The position numbers and the translations under genes are program-made. Source: Bacteroidales bacterium (GTDB lineage Bacteria > Bacteroidota > Bacteroidia > Bacteroidales > F082). Taken from it: a DNA stretch of 42,556 nt. Shown here piece by piece: positions 25,161 through 34,793 of the stretch. Under the pieces are notes generated by a model, which was not told the DNA's origin, searched no databases, and saw only the letters and a list, made by a program, of their open reading frames with translations. The stretch's first letter is position 1; every line of letters starts with the position of its first letter. The stretch spans positions 1 to 42,556 of the forward strand of contig JAGCPH010000016.1 in the NCBI GenBank assembly GCA_017645275.1. Direction: 5' to 3'.

Positions 25161-25182
25161 GGGACGTGGCGTTCCACGTCCC
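25161..25182. repeat. Hairpin element GGGACGTGG-CGTT-CCACGTCCC
   Basis: A 9-bp perfect stem (GGGACGTGG at 25161-25169, CCACGTCCC at 25174-25182) with a CGTT loop, between the stops of convergent genes at 25147 and 25213. The outer GGGACG/CGTCCC arms followed by CTAC resemble the GAGACG/CGTCTC family, but the core differs. It is followed by degenerate ACTCTAAACTCTA-type units to 25212. It is a plausible terminator as well as a repeat. Confidence 0.72.
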
Positions 25183-25212
25183 TACTCTAAACTCTACACT
25201 CTCAACTCTAAA

Positions 25213-26433
25213 CTACTCAGCCCAATTCAGAATCTTTCTGAAATCGTATTCCTCCGGGTTCTCCACGAATTTCTTTGCGCCTGCGTAGTCGGCTGGGGTG
25301 ATGTACTGCATGCAGTGGTTGAACACCAGCTTCGCTTTCTCGCCTTGCATGTTCACAAGACGCGGCTTCACCTTGCCGTTCTCGTCTTCAACATCCTTCA
25401 GATACAATGGGCTGACCTGTCCCTTCGGGTCGGCGGTAACCATCGCGCCTGTGATGCCCTGGTCGAACAGCTTCTTCACGCCATAGCCGAGAATTGAGCA
25501 ATATTGAAGGTCGAATGCGCATGGATCGACACAACGGATTTCATAACCAACTTCCACAGGACGGCTCTTAATACCCAGTCCTAACATCTTCAATCTCTGT
25601 TGCAGTAACATATTGAAAATGTGAGCCTTACTGACATTGCCAAGCTCAGGATGTCCGTGCTCGTCGTAGGTGAAGTTCACGCCAGAGTGATGAATCTCCT
25701 CGTCGGTCATGAAATGGAACACGCCCTCGCTCACGCTCGCCACACCGTAGTCGATGCCCAGCATCTTACGTTTAATCATTGAGCTGATGATAAGCTTCAA
25801 AATCTTGTCGAATGTCACCTCTGTCTTGTAGAACATCTCCGGAATGATAATCATCGGGTAATGACATGCATAGCCCATTCCGAATGCGAGGTGGCCAGCC
25901 TCACGGCCCATCGCCGACACCACAAACCAGTTGCCGCTGGTGCGAGCGTCTTCATAAACAGTCTGCAAAATCTTAACACCTGCTTCTTTGGCTGAATAAT
26001 AGCCGAAGGTAGGGCTGCCCTCAGGCAATGGAAGGTCATTGTCAATGGTCTTCGGCACATGGATGTTCTGCACATGCACGTTGTTCTTCATCAAGAATTT
26101 CGAGATGCGGTTAGCTGTCGAGGCAGTGTCGTCGCCGCCAATCGTCACGAGCAGGTTGACATCGTTTTTCACAAAGAAATCAACGTTAAACTCCTCGTCT
26201 TTCGGTTTGTAACGGCTCATCTGCAGTGCCGATCCGCCCATCTTCATGATCTGGTCGGCGTAGATAAAGTCGATGTCGACTGTCCTCGGGTTCGGTTTGA
26301 ACAGGTTTTTATAGCCTTCATGGAGTCCGATCACGCGGAAACCGTCGTTCAAAAATGTCTTTGCCACAGTGGCGACCACCGTGTTGATGCCTGGTGCCGG
26401 ACCGCCGCCGGCGAGAATTACTATTGATTTCAT
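25213..26433 (-). CDS. 6-phosphofructokinase, probably pyrophosphate-dependent
   Basis: A 406-residue phosphofructokinase-family enzyme acting at the committed step of glycolysis. The nucleotide/phosphate loop is AGGGPAPGIN. Substrate specificity can be read at two positions: GGDDT at 99-103 (Asp102 where ATP enzymes have Gly) and PKTIDND at 127-133 (Lys128 where ATP enzymes usually have Gly). Both are marks of pyrophosphate-dependent enzymes, so the reaction is probably reversible, with PPi as phosphoryl donor. ARTSGNWFVVSAMGREAGHL is the typical fructose-6-phosphate-binding region. The length suits the plain PPi-PFK group. Its promoter gives a leader of about 80 bases that contains an interspersed repeat. 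The specificity call rests on family rules, not on an assay. Confidence 0.88.
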   Translation of the reverse strand: MKSIVILAGGGPAPGINTVVATVAKTFLNDGFRVIGLHEGYKNLFKPNPRTVDIDFIYADQIMKMGGSALQMSRYKPKDEEFNVDFFVKNDVNLLVTIGGDDTASTANRISKFLMKNNVHVQNIHVPKTIDNDLPLPEGSPTFGYYSAKEAGVKILQTVYEDARTSGNWFVVSAMGREAGHLAFGMGYACHYPMIIIPEMFYKTEVTFDKILKLIISSMIKRKMLGIDYGVASVSEGVFHFMTDEEIHHSGVNFTYDEHGHPELGNVSKAHIFNMLLQQRLKMLGLGIKSRPVEVGYEIRCVDPCAFDLQYCSILGYGVKKLFDQGITGAMVTADPKGQVSPLYLKDVEDENGKVKPRLVNMQGEKAKLVFNHCMQYITPADYAGAKKFVENPEEYDFRKILNWAE

Positions 26434-26489
26434 ATCTCTTAATTTAAAAATTCAAGATTTAAAATTTAAAATTCAAAGTTGTTTCACTC

Positions 26490-26503
26490 CGGTCGAAATG
26501 ACG
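26490..26503 (-). repeat. CGTCATTTCGACCG interspersed repeat, copy 2
   Basis: On the minus strand, CGTCATTTCGACCGGAGTGAAA runs within the leader upstream of the phosphofructokinase gene. The first 14 bases are identical to the copy at 14651-14664. It lies in the predicted untranslated leader between the promoter (26520-26549) and the ATG (26433). The rest of the gap, 26434-26480, is AT-rich with repeated AAATTCAA/ATTTAAA units and shows nothing else. Confidence 0.6.
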
Positions 26504-26519
26504 GAAACAATCAACTTTG

Positions 26520-26549
26520 CAAAGTTACAAAAAACCTAATTCAATTCAA
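26520..26549 (-). promoter_or_regulatory. Promoter for phosphofructokinase
   Basis: The minus strand has TTG (26547-26549), a 19-base spacer and TAACTTTG (26520-26527), a full match to the phylum consensus. The predicted leader is about 80 nt. Confidence 0.62.
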
Positions 26550-26594
26550 TATTTTTTTCAAAAAAATAATCCTTTATCGTACCGAAATTTTTAT

Positions 26595-26602
26595 TATTTT
26601 TG
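26595..26602 (+). promoter_or_regulatory. Bacteroidota -7 box for ruvA-sprA
   Basis: TATTTTTG followed by CAAG, 30 bases before the ruvA ATG. No -33 TTG is visible at the right spacing. Confidence 0.5.
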
Positions 26603-26632
26603 CAAGTTTAAAGATAATAGGCAAAAATTGAT

Positions 26633-27217
26633 ATGTATAGCTTCATTTCAGGAACCGTCGTTGAGAAGAATCCTACTTACGTAGTGCTTGATAATCAAGG
26701 CATTGGATATCTTATCAATATCACCTTGAACACTTTCACGGCCATCGGCGAGCAGCAGCACGTGAAGCTGTTTGTTCACCTCGCGATACGTGAAGACGCG
26801 CATACATTGTACGGATTTTACACCGAGAGCGAGCGCGAGCTGTTCCTCCAGCTCATCACGGTGTCGGGTGTGGGATGCAACACAGCACGCCTTATCCTAT
26901 CCTCGATGACAGTGAAAGAAGCCGTCGACGCAATCGCCACCAACAACATCAGGCTGATACAAGGTGTGAAAGGCATCGGAGCCAAGACAGCACAGCGTAT
27001 CGTGGTCGACCTGCACGACAAGGTCGGCAAGCTCGAGACAGGCAACGGCGAAATTTCTTCGTTCGGAAACAATACATTGAAAGATGAAGCGTTATCAGCA
27101 TTAATGGTCTTAGGTTTCAGCAAGTCGAGTATCGAAAAGACGTTGGACAAACTCCTCAAACAGATGGAGAACCCTACCGTCGAAGATCTTATCAAGGAAT
27201 CGCTGAGGCTTTTGTAA
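26633..27217 (+). CDS. ruvA: Holliday junction branch-migration protein RuvA
   Basis: A 194-residue RuvA, the subunit that binds four-way junctions and loads the RuvB motor. The N-terminal OB-fold starts MYSFISGTVVEKNPTYVVLD and contains YGFYTESERELFLQLI. Two helix-hairpin-helix elements follow: TVSGVGCNTARLILSSM and IQGVKGIGAKTAQRIVVDLH. The C-terminal domain III (DEALSALMVLGFSKSSIEKT) that contacts RuvB is complete, so the protein is full length. The start is ATG at 26633 after a promoter box. sprA begins 10 bases after its stop. ruvA next to sprA recurs in Bacteroidota and shows synteny rather than a shared job. Confidence 0.95.
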   Translation: MYSFISGTVVEKNPTYVVLDNQGIGYLINITLNTFTAIGEQQHVKLFVHLAIREDAHTLYGFYTESERELFLQLITVSGVGCNTARLILSSMTVKEAVDAIATNNIRLIQGVKGIGAKTAQRIVVDLHDKVGKLETGNGEISSFGNNTLKDEALSALMVLGFSKSSIEKTLDKLLKQMENPTVEDLIKESLRLL

Positions 27218-27227
27218 AAAAATTGAG

Positions 27228-30200
27228 ATGGTTTTTAGAATAAAATATATACTTTCTATATTTTTACTCTGCTTGAGTTTTGTTGCTCTGGCGCAGGATT
27301 ACGACAATCCGTTCGGCCAAGGCGACCAGACCGGTATCGTCCTGCACGACCCTGAAAACATCACCCGCACCATCGAGTATGACCCGCTCACCGGACAGTA
27401 TGTCTTCGTCAGCAAAATCGGCGACTTCAAAATCAGCGACCCGGTCTACATGACACAGGAGCAGTACTCCGACTTTGTACAGAAACAGGCTGTCAGCGAC
27501 TACTGGAGAGACCGTCGCGAGTCGTCGATGGGCAACAACAACGGCAACTCGCTCATCCCGCCAATCTTCATCGGAGGCAAGGTCTTTGAGAAAATCTTCG
27601 GCAGCAACACCATCGACATCAAGCTGCAAGGTTCGGCCGACGTGACATTCGGCGTAAAATACCAGCGCCGCCGCGACCCGTCACTCACCGTGGCACAGCA
27701 GCGTACCACCAACTTCGACTTCAACGAGAACATCCAGGTTTCAGCTTCCGCTAAAATCGGCGAACGCATCCAGTTCAAGATGAACTACAACACCCAGACG
27801 CAGTTTACCTTCGAAAACAAGCTCTCGCTGAAATATGAAGGCGATGAAGACGATATCCTGCAACTCCTCGAAGCCGGTAACGTCAGCATGCCGCTGCAAA
27901 GCACCTTGATCACTGGTACACAATCACTTTTCGGCTTTAAGACCAAGCTGAAATTCGGTAAGACAACGGTGACAGCCATCGCTTCATACCAAGAAAGTGA
28001 GACCCAGAACATCGCAGTGAGAGGCGGCGCACTCACTCAGGAGTTCGAACTCGAAGCCCTCGACTACGAAGAGAACCGACACTTCTTCCTCAGCCAGTAT
28101 TTCCGCGACCATTACGAAGAAGCCCTCGCACAGCTGCCGACAGTGACATCCGACATCAACATCACAAAGATCGAGGTGTATGTCACCAACACCAACTCAA
28201 ACTACGAAAACTGCCGTAACATCGTGGCATTCACCGACTTAGGCGAAGGCAAAGACGAGTGGATCTACAACCACGACAAGGTTCATCCGACAGGCACCGC
28301 ACTCAGCGTCTTCCCTGACAACGAATCCAACGACCTCCTCACCAATATCGACACGACACAGATACGCAGCCTCAACACCGTGACGGCTTACCTCACCGGT
28401 CAAGGCTACACCTCAGGCCGTGATTTCGAGAAGATACAGAAAGCAAGAAAGCTGAGTCCTACAGAATACTCCTTCAACCGCAAGTTGGGTTTCATCACCT
28501 TGAACATCTCGCTCAACAGCAACCAGACCCTCGCCGTCGCCTACCAATACACCGTTATAGGCCACGACGAAATATTCCAGGTCGGTGAGTTCTCAGATCA
28601 AGGCATCAGAGAGCCTAACATCCTGGTAACCAAGATGTTGAAGAGTACCACAATCAACACCAAAGCCCCTATGTGGGACCTTATGATGAAGAACGTGTAC
28701 AACATCCGCGCTTACCAGGTCGCCCAAACCAACTTCATGATGAACATCCTCTATCTCGGCAATGACAACGGCGTGGCGACAGGCTATTTCGCTGACGCTC
28801 CTGAAGAGATAAGAGGCTTGTCGCTCCTTAACCTCATGGGAATGGACCGTTTGAACAGCCAAAACAACCCTATCGCGGGTGGTGATGGTATGTTCGACTT
28901 TATCAACGGGGCTGCGACGGGCGGAGGTACCATCAACGCGTCGACCGGACGTATCTACTTCACCGTGCTGGAGCCTTTCGGCAAACAGATTCATGAGATT
29001 TTCAAAGACCATCCGGAGCTGTCAGAGAAATACGCCTATGACTCGTTGTACACCATGACAAAAGTGATGGCGGAGCAATATACAGATAAGAATAAGTTCC
29101 GTCTCGAAGGACGTTACACATCATCATCAGGAAGCGAGATCAACCTCAACGCACTCAACGTGCAGCCAGGCTCTGTGACAGTCACGGCAGGCGGCATCCC
29201 GTTGGTGGAAAACGTCGACTACACCGTTGACTACACCCTCGGTCGTGTGACGATTCTCAACGAGGCATTGCTCAACTCGGGTACCACCATCAACGTGTCG
29301 ATGGAAAACAACACCGCATTGTCGACGATACGTAAGACATATCTCGGAGCACGTATCGAGCATGAGGTCAACCCGACATTTATCATAGGCGGTACCGTGC
29401 TGCACCTCAGCGAGCGTGCCTACACCACCAAGGTAAACTATAATGACGAGCCAATATCCAACACAATCTACGGCTTCGACATCAACTACCAGACTGAGTC
29501 ACAATGGCTTACCGACGTACTCGACAAGCTGCCATTATATGAGACCAAAACAAGATCACGTATAACCGCATCAGGCGAGTTCGCCCGTTTCATACAAGGC
29601 ATCAACAAGTCGCACAAACAGACTGGAACCTCATATATCGACGACTTCGAAGGCGCCAAGTCGACCATCGACATGCACCAGTGGAACTTCTGGCATCTTG
29701 CCAGCACACCGCAAGGCCAGTCGGCTCTCTTCCCTGAAGCAAGCGCAGTGGGCCTCGACTACGGCAAGAAACGTTCGAAACTGGCATGGTACACCATAGA
29801 CCAATCTGTGTTCTACGACAGATACGGCAACCTGTTGCCATCAAACATCACCAATGACGAGTTGTCAGACAACCGCGTCCGTCAGGTCCTCATCACCGAG
29901 ATTTATCCTAACCGTGACATACCGTCGGGCACCTCGACCAACGTGGCTGTGCTCAACCTCGCATATTACCCTAAAGAACGTGGTCCATACAACTATGATA
30001 CCGACCATCTGAACCAGGACGGTACTTTCGACAACCCTGAAGATCGCTGGGGCGGTATCATGCGAGCTATAGAATCGTCGGATTTCAACTCGACCAACGT
30101 CGAATACATCGAGTTCTGGATGATGGACCCATACTACGAAGGACAAGATCAGACCAACATAGGTAAGCTGTATTTCAACCTCGGTGACGTGTCGGAAGAT

Positions 30201-33200
30201 ATTCTCCGTGATGGTCGAAAAGCCTACGAGCACGGCTTGCCGACAACAGCTACCGTCGAGAACGTCGACACCACATGGTGGGGTCGTGTGCCAACGCTGC
30301 AGGCCCTCGTCGACGCCTTCAACAGCGACCCTAACACACGTATTTATCAGGATATCGGATACGACGGCTTGAACAGTGACGACGAACGCTCGTTCTTCCA
30401 GAATTTCCTAGATATAGCACGTACACGACTCAGCACCGACGCCTTCAGCCAGCTGAACGCCGACCCGTCGTCAGATAACTATCACTATTTCCGCGGCTCC
30501 GACTACGACAATGACCCGCGATATTCAAGCATACTCGAACGTTACAAGAACTACAACGGCAACGAAGGCAACTCACCTTCCGAGACGATGTACACCGAAG
30601 ATTATACAACCAACAACAGCACGCTCCCTGACGAGGAAGACATCAATGGCGACAACACCTTGAGCGAGTCGGAAAACTACTATCAGTATGTCGTCGACCT
30701 CGACCCTATGAAGATGCAGACTACCGGTCAGAACTTCATCTCTGAGATACGTGAGGCCACTATCGTGGTAGCCAACGGCGAGACACGCCGTGTGCGCTGG
30801 TACCAGTTCCGCATCCCTGTGCGTGAGCCTAGCCGCGTGGTCGGTAACATCGAAGGCTACAGCTCCATCCGCTTCATGCGTATGTTCCTCAAAGGCTTTA
30901 AAGACAACATCGTGCTGCGTTTCGCCACCCTCGACCTCGTGCGCGGCGAATGGCGTACATATACCAACTCCATCCAAGCCCCAGGCGAATATCAGCCAGG
31001 CGACCAGACCAACCACACCAGATTGGAGATGTCGGCTGTCAACGTGGAAGAAAACAGCGGCCGCCACCCTGTGCCTTACTGCATCCCTCCAGGCATCGAC
31101 GTCGAGGTATACACCGGCGCCACATCGACAGTGCGTCAGAATGAACAGTCACTGCAGCTCGCAGTGAAAAACCTCGTCGACGGCGACGCACGAGCAGTAT
31201 ATAAGACCACCGAGTTCGACTTCCGATTCTACAAACATCTGAAGATGTTCGTCCACGCCGAGAGCATGTACGACAACGACCCTGTGTACGACAACGAGGT
31301 GACGGCATTCCTGCGCTTCGGTACCGACCTCACCGACAACTACTACGAATATGAGGTCCCACTGAAGATGACACCTTGGGGCACATCCATCACCGACGAA
31401 TACGCCATCTGGCCCGAATCGAACAACTTCGACATCGACTTCGAACGTGTCGTCGAGGTGAAATCAAACCGTAACACCGCCATCGCCAACGGCAATAAAG
31501 AGGTGAAAACCAATAGGTTATACACCGAACACGACGGCAAGAACATCATCAAGGTGCTCGGTAACCCGACCATCAGTGAGGTGCGATGCATGATGATAGG
31601 TATCCGCAATCCGAAAGTCGACGGCGAGGTGGCACAAGACAAGAGCGTCATCGTGTGGGTCAACGAGCTACGAATGACCGACCTCAACAGTAACGGCGGT
31701 TACGCCGCCACCGGCCGTGTCGAGGTGTTTCTCGCCGACCTTGGACGCGTATCACTCGCAGGATCATACCAATCAGCAGGCTACGGCTCACTAGAGACCA
31801 AGATCACCGAAAACGAGATGATGGCAAACGCCTACTACAACGTCTCAACCGACCTCGACTTGGGTAAGTTTATGGCACCAGAGAAAACAGGAATGTCGGT
31901 GCCTGTCCACCTTGACCACAACAAAACCACCATCACACCGGAATACAACCCTCTCGACCCCGACGTGAAACTCAAACGCTCACTGCAAGACCTCGACAGT
32001 CGTGGCCGTGACTCACTGAACGCATTGTCGCGCGACGTCACCACACAGACCAACTTCAACGTCACCAATATGCGTAAAAATCGCGTCGGCTCAAAGAAAC
32101 CGCATTTCTGGGATGTGGAGAACTTCAACGCATCATACGCCTACACCAGCCAAGAGCAGTCGAATCCTGACATGGAATACAACAACCAGAAGTCGCACCG
32201 CGGCGGCATAGGTTATACGTATACCACCAACGCCAAACCGTGGACTCCTTTCGCACAAAAGAAATGGGCCTCACCGTCATATATGCAGCTCTTCAAAGAC
32301 TTCAACCTCTACTATCTGCCGAAGAGCTTCTCGTTCAACACCGAGATGTACCGCCAGATACACGCACAAAAGATGCGTAACAAGTCATCTGGACTGGTAC
32401 TCACCAAGGAGACAGTGGCAAAGACCTGGGACTGGTCGCGTAACTATGACTTCCGTTACGACATGACTAAGAATCTCAACTTCACATATAACGCTACCTC
32501 GCAGGCCTACATCTACGAGCCTGTTGGCAACCCCGACCGCAACACCGACGAATGGCAAGCTAACCGCGACACCATCCGCAACGAGCTCCTTCGCTTCGGA
32601 TCCATCTCACGTTTCAACCAAACGGTGAAAGTTAACTACACTATACCTATTAATAAACTGCCGTTCTGCGACTGGCTCGGCTCCACAGTGAGCTACACCG
32701 GCAACTACCGCTGGATCGCCAACTCACGCACCATGCAGAAACGACTTGGCAACACCATCGAGAACGACAATACAGTGCAGTTTACAGCAACAGCCGACCT
32801 TACCAAACTCTATAACAAGTCGGAATACCTCAAGAAACTCAACACTCCTAAGCGTAATAACAACGCTAATACCAGAACACGTGCTAAAGCACCTGAAAAG
32901 GACACTGACAGCGTCGCCAAGAAAGGCGGCGACGGCGAAGTCGGCAAGTTCATCCTCGACAATGCTGTGCGTATCCTCACCATGGTGAAGAAAGTATCGT
33001 TCTCCTATTCGAAGAGCAGCGGCGTCGGTCTGCCAGGATTCATGTATGAGCCTAACTACTTCGGACTGAACGGCGGCGCCCCTGGATGGGGCTTCGTGCT
33101 CGGTCAGAAAGACAACGTGCTCAACAACGCCATCAACAAAGGATGGCTGAGCACCGACTCCACCTTCAACCAGCCGTACACCGAACGCATGAGCAAACAG

Positions 33201-34322
33201 TATAACTACAAGGTAACCGCTGAGCCGTTCATCGACCTCAAGATCGAAATCACCGGAACACGCACCTATGCAGAGAACTTCTCCGAGTATTTCCGCTCCG
33301 ACGAGTTCGGAATATTCCAGTTCTACACCCCTACAAACGGCGGTAACTACAGCATCTCCTATATCATGACAGGGACCTCGTTCGCCAACGGCGACAAGCT
33401 GTTCAACGACCTCCTCGCAAACCGTCATGTGGTAGCACAGCGACTTGCCGAGACCAACGCCGCATGGGTCAACATGGGCTGTCCTTATGCCTACGACGAG
33501 ACCACCGGCGAGGAATATCCATATGGCTATCCGTCGTCATCACAGGATGTGCTGCTCTACTCATTCATGGCAGCCTATAGCGGCAGAAACCCAGAAAATA
33601 TGTCGTTGACACTATTCCAGAAATTTGCATTGCCTAACTGGAGCATCAACTTCACAGGTCTCACCAAGATCCCTGCACTGAAGAAGACCTTCAAGAGCAT
33701 CAACATCACCCACACCTATAAGTCGACATTCACCGTCTCTACCTGGGCCGCCAACGTCAACTACGACGCCAACAACCAGATGGCCGTCTACTCAGGAACA
33801 ACCACGAGAATTCCAGAATACGACCTCTCACAGGTGATGATGACCGAACAGTATTCGCCTCTTCTCGGTATCAATATGACGCTGCAGAACAGCCTAGCAC
33901 CTTCCATCGAATACAAAAAGACAAGAACTCTGACTCTCGGATTCAGCAATAACCAGATTACCGAAGTCAACGGTCGTGAGATAGTGATAGGCCTCGGCTA
34001 TACCTTCAAAGACCTCGGATTCAACATCTCGCTGTTCGACGGCGGCAACTCCAGAAAAGTGAGCAACGACCTCAAAATCAAACTCGACATCGGATTCAGA
34101 AGAGACGTCACCATGTTGCGCAGCATCGACGAAGACAACAGCCAGGTCTCGTCAGGTCAAGATAAAATCAATGTCTACCTCACCGGCGACTACAACCTCA
34201 GCCAGCGTCTCAGCATGCAGGCATTCTTCAAATACGACATGACAAATCCGTTCATCGCCAACGCCTATAAGACAACAAACATCTTCGCTGGCATCACAGC
34301 ACGCTTCAGTCTGTCACAATAA
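27228..34322 (+). CDS. sprA: T9SS outer-membrane translocon SprA
   Basis: A 2364-residue protein, close to the size of Flavobacterium johnsoniae SprA and Porphyromonas gingivalis Sov. In the T9SS, SprA forms a very large single-chain outer-membrane barrel through which cargo with C-terminal sorting domains leaves the periplasm. The signal peptide is MVFRIKYILSIFLLCLSFVA, ending near LAQ. Signature regions include SADVTFGVKYQRRRDPSLTV, NTQTQFTFENKLSLKYEGDE, TSYIDDFEGAKSTIDMHQWN, WVNELRMTDLNSNGGYAATG and VGLPGFMYEPNYFGLNGGAP. The C-terminal third has the alternating strand pattern of the barrel. The reading frame is intact over 7.1 kb. Cargo candidates in this window are the genes ending at 404 and 16350. 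The start at ATG 27228 gives the signal peptide directly. Confidence 0.96.
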   Translation: MVFRIKYILSIFLLCLSFVALAQDYDNPFGQGDQTGIVLHDPENITRTIEYDPLTGQYVFVSKIGDFKISDPVYMTQEQYSDFVQKQAVSDYWRDRRESSMGNNNGNSLIPPIFIGGKVFEKIFGSNTIDIKLQGSADVTFGVKYQRRRDPSLTVAQQRTTNFDFNENIQVSASAKIGERIQFKMNYNTQTQFTFENKLSLKYEGDEDDILQLLEAGNVSMPLQSTLITGTQSLFGFKTKLKFGKTTVTAIASYQESETQNIAVRGGALTQEFELEALDYEENRHFFLSQYFRDHYEEALAQLPTVTSDINITKIEVYVTNTNSNYENCRNIVAFTDLGEGKDEWIYNHDKVHPTGTALSVFPDNESNDLLTNIDTTQIRSLNTVTAYLTGQGYTSGRDFEKIQKARKLSPTEYSFNRKLGFITLNISLNSNQTLAVAYQYTVIGHDEIFQVGEFSDQGIREPNILVTKMLKSTTINTKAPMWDLMMKNVYNIRAYQVAQTNFMMNILYLGNDNGVATGYFADAPEEIRGLSLLNLMGMDRLNSQNNPIAGGDGMFDFINGAATGGGTINASTGRIYFTVLEPFGKQIHEIFKDHPELSEKYAYDSLYTMTKVMAEQYTDKNKFRLEGRYTSSSGSEINLNALNVQPGSVTVTAGGIPLVENVDYTVDYTLGRVTILNEALLNSGTTINVSMENNTALSTIRKTYLGARIEHEVNPTFIIGGTVLHLSERAYTTKVNYNDEPISNTIYGFDINYQTESQWLTDVLDKLPLYETKTRSRITASGEFARFIQGINKSHKQTGTSYIDDFEGAKSTIDMHQWNFWHLASTPQGQSALFPEASAVGLDYGKKRSKLAWYTIDQSVFYDRYGNLLPSNITNDELSDNRVRQVLITEIYPNRDIPSGTSTNVAVLNLAYYPKERGPYNYDTDHLNQDGTFDNPEDRWGGIMRAIESSDFNSTNVEYIEFWMMDPYYEGQDQTNIGKLYFNLGDVSEDILRDGRKAYEHGLPTTATVENVDTTWWGRVPTLQALVDAFNSDPNTRIYQDIGYDGLNSDDERSFFQNFLDIARTRLSTDAFSQLNADPSSDNYHYFRGSDYDNDPRYSSILERYKNYNGNEGNSPSETMYTEDYTTNNSTLPDEEDINGDNTLSESENYYQYVVDLDPMKMQTTGQNFISEIREATIVVANGETRRVRWYQFRIPVREPSRVVGNIEGYSSIRFMRMFLKGFKDNIVLRFATLDLVRGEWRTYTNSIQAPGEYQPGDQTNHTRLEMSAVNVEENSGRHPVPYCIPPGIDVEVYTGATSTVRQNEQSLQLAVKNLVDGDARAVYKTTEFDFRFYKHLKMFVHAESMYDNDPVYDNEVTAFLRFGTDLTDNYYEYEVPLKMTPWGTSITDEYAIWPESNNFDIDFERVVEVKSNRNTAIANGNKEVKTNRLYTEHDGKNIIKVLGNPTISEVRCMMIGIRNPKVDGEVAQDKSVIVWVNELRMTDLNSNGGYAATGRVEVFLADLGRVSLAGSYQSAGYGSLETKITENEMMANAYYNVSTDLDLGKFMAPEKTGMSVPVHLDHNKTTITPEYNPLDPDVKLKRSLQDLDSRGRDSLNALSRDVTTQTNFNVTNMRKNRVGSKKPHFWDVENFNASYAYTSQEQSNPDMEYNNQKSHRGGIGYTYTTNAKPWTPFAQKKWASPSYMQLFKDFNLYYLPKSFSFNTEMYRQIHAQKMRNKSSGLVLTKETVAKTWDWSRNYDFRYDMTKNLNFTYNATSQAYIYEPVGNPDRNTDEWQANRDTIRNELLRFGSISRFNQTVKVNYTIPINKLPFCDWLGSTVSYTGNYRWIANSRTMQKRLGNTIENDNTVQFTATADLTKLYNKSEYLKKLNTPKRNNNANTRTRAKAPEKDTDSVAKKGGDGEVGKFILDNAVRILTMVKKVSFSYSKSSGVGLPGFMYEPNYFGLNGGAPGWGFVLGQKDNVLNNAINKGWLSTDSTFNQPYTERMSKQYNYKVTAEPFIDLKIEITGTRTYAENFSEYFRSDEFGIFQFYTPTNGGNYSISYIMTGTSFANGDKLFNDLLANRHVVAQRLAETNAAWVNMGCPYAYDETTGEEYPYGYPSSSQDVLLYSFMAAYSGRNPENMSLTLFQKFALPNWSINFTGLTKIPALKKTFKSINITHTYKSTFTVSTWAANVNYDANNQMAVYSGTTTRIPEYDLSQVMMTEQYSPLLGINMTLQNSLAPSIEYKKTRTLTLGFSNNQITEVNGREIVIGLGYTFKDLGFNISLFDGGNSRKVSNDLKIKLDIGFRRDVTMLRSIDEDNSQVSSGQDKINVYLTGDYNLSQRLSMQAFFKYDMTNPFIANAYKTTNIFAGITARFSLSQ

Positions 34323-34365
34323 AAAAATATTTTTCGAAAATTAATTTTGATGCAATAAAAATTGT

Positions 34366-34373
34366 ATTTTTGC
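34366..34373 (+). promoter_or_regulatory. Bacteroidota -7 box for gcvH
   Basis: TATTTTTG followed by CAG in the 92-base gap after sprA, 41 bases before the gcvH ATG at 34415. The preceding AAAAAATATTTTT sequence is a weak inverted repeat that could end the sprA transcript. Confidence 0.6.
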
Positions 34374-34414
34374 AGTGGAAATTATTAAGTAAAAATTAAT
34401 CTCAATTAAAAGAT

Positions 34415-34792
34415 ATGAATATTCCTACAAATTTAAAGTACACTAAGGATCACGAGTGGATCCGTTTAGAAGGCGACAATGCTTACATCGGTATCACCGA
34501 CTATGCACAACACGAACTTGGCGACATCGTTTTCGTCGACGTCGACACATTGGATGAGACTCTCGAAGCTGAAGAGACTTTCGGCACCATCGAGGCAGTG
34601 AAGACATCTTCAGAGATGTTCATGCCAGTGGGCGGCAAAGTCATCGAATTCAACGAGGAACTCGCCGACGCTCCTGAGAAAGTCAACAGCGACCCATACG
34701 GTGAAGGCTGGATCATCAAAGTCGAAGTGACCAACGCAGCCGAGATGGACAACCTCCTCGATGCAGAAGGTTACAAAGCCCTTATCGGATAA
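34415..34792 (+). CDS. gcvH: Glycine cleavage system H protein
   Basis: A 125-residue lipoyl-carrier protein that shuttles the aminomethyl group between the P, T and L proteins of the glycine cleavage system; it can also serve as a lipoate hub. The lipoylation site is [14 protein letters not shown] with Lys63 as the modified residue. Other family features are [20 protein letters not shown] and the C-terminal [11 protein letters not shown]. The rest of the cleavage system is not in the window. Its position directly after sprA recurs in Bacteroidota. The stop is two bases before the TTG start proposed for the next gene. Confidence 0.96.
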   Translation: MNIPTNLKYTKDHEWIRLEGDNAYIGITDYAQHELGDIVFVDVDTLDETLEAEETFGTIEAVKTSSEMFMPVGGKVIEFNEELADAPEKVNSDPYGEGWIIKVEVTNAAEMDNLLDAEGYKALIG

Positions 34793-34793
34793 T

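Noticed and set aside
25183-25212. ACTCTAAACTCTA-like repeats as a CRISPR array
   Set aside because: Units are short (7-8 bases), degenerate and without spacers or cas genes.
32724-33428. Open frame of about 234 codons on the minus strand within sprA
   Set aside because: It is antisense to the SprA barrel region with no motif or promoter.
34761-34793. ATG start for the VanZ-like gene inside gcvH
   Set aside because: It would add 11 polar residues before the family's usual start and overlap gcvH by 32 bases. The TTG at 34794 is favoured but not proven.
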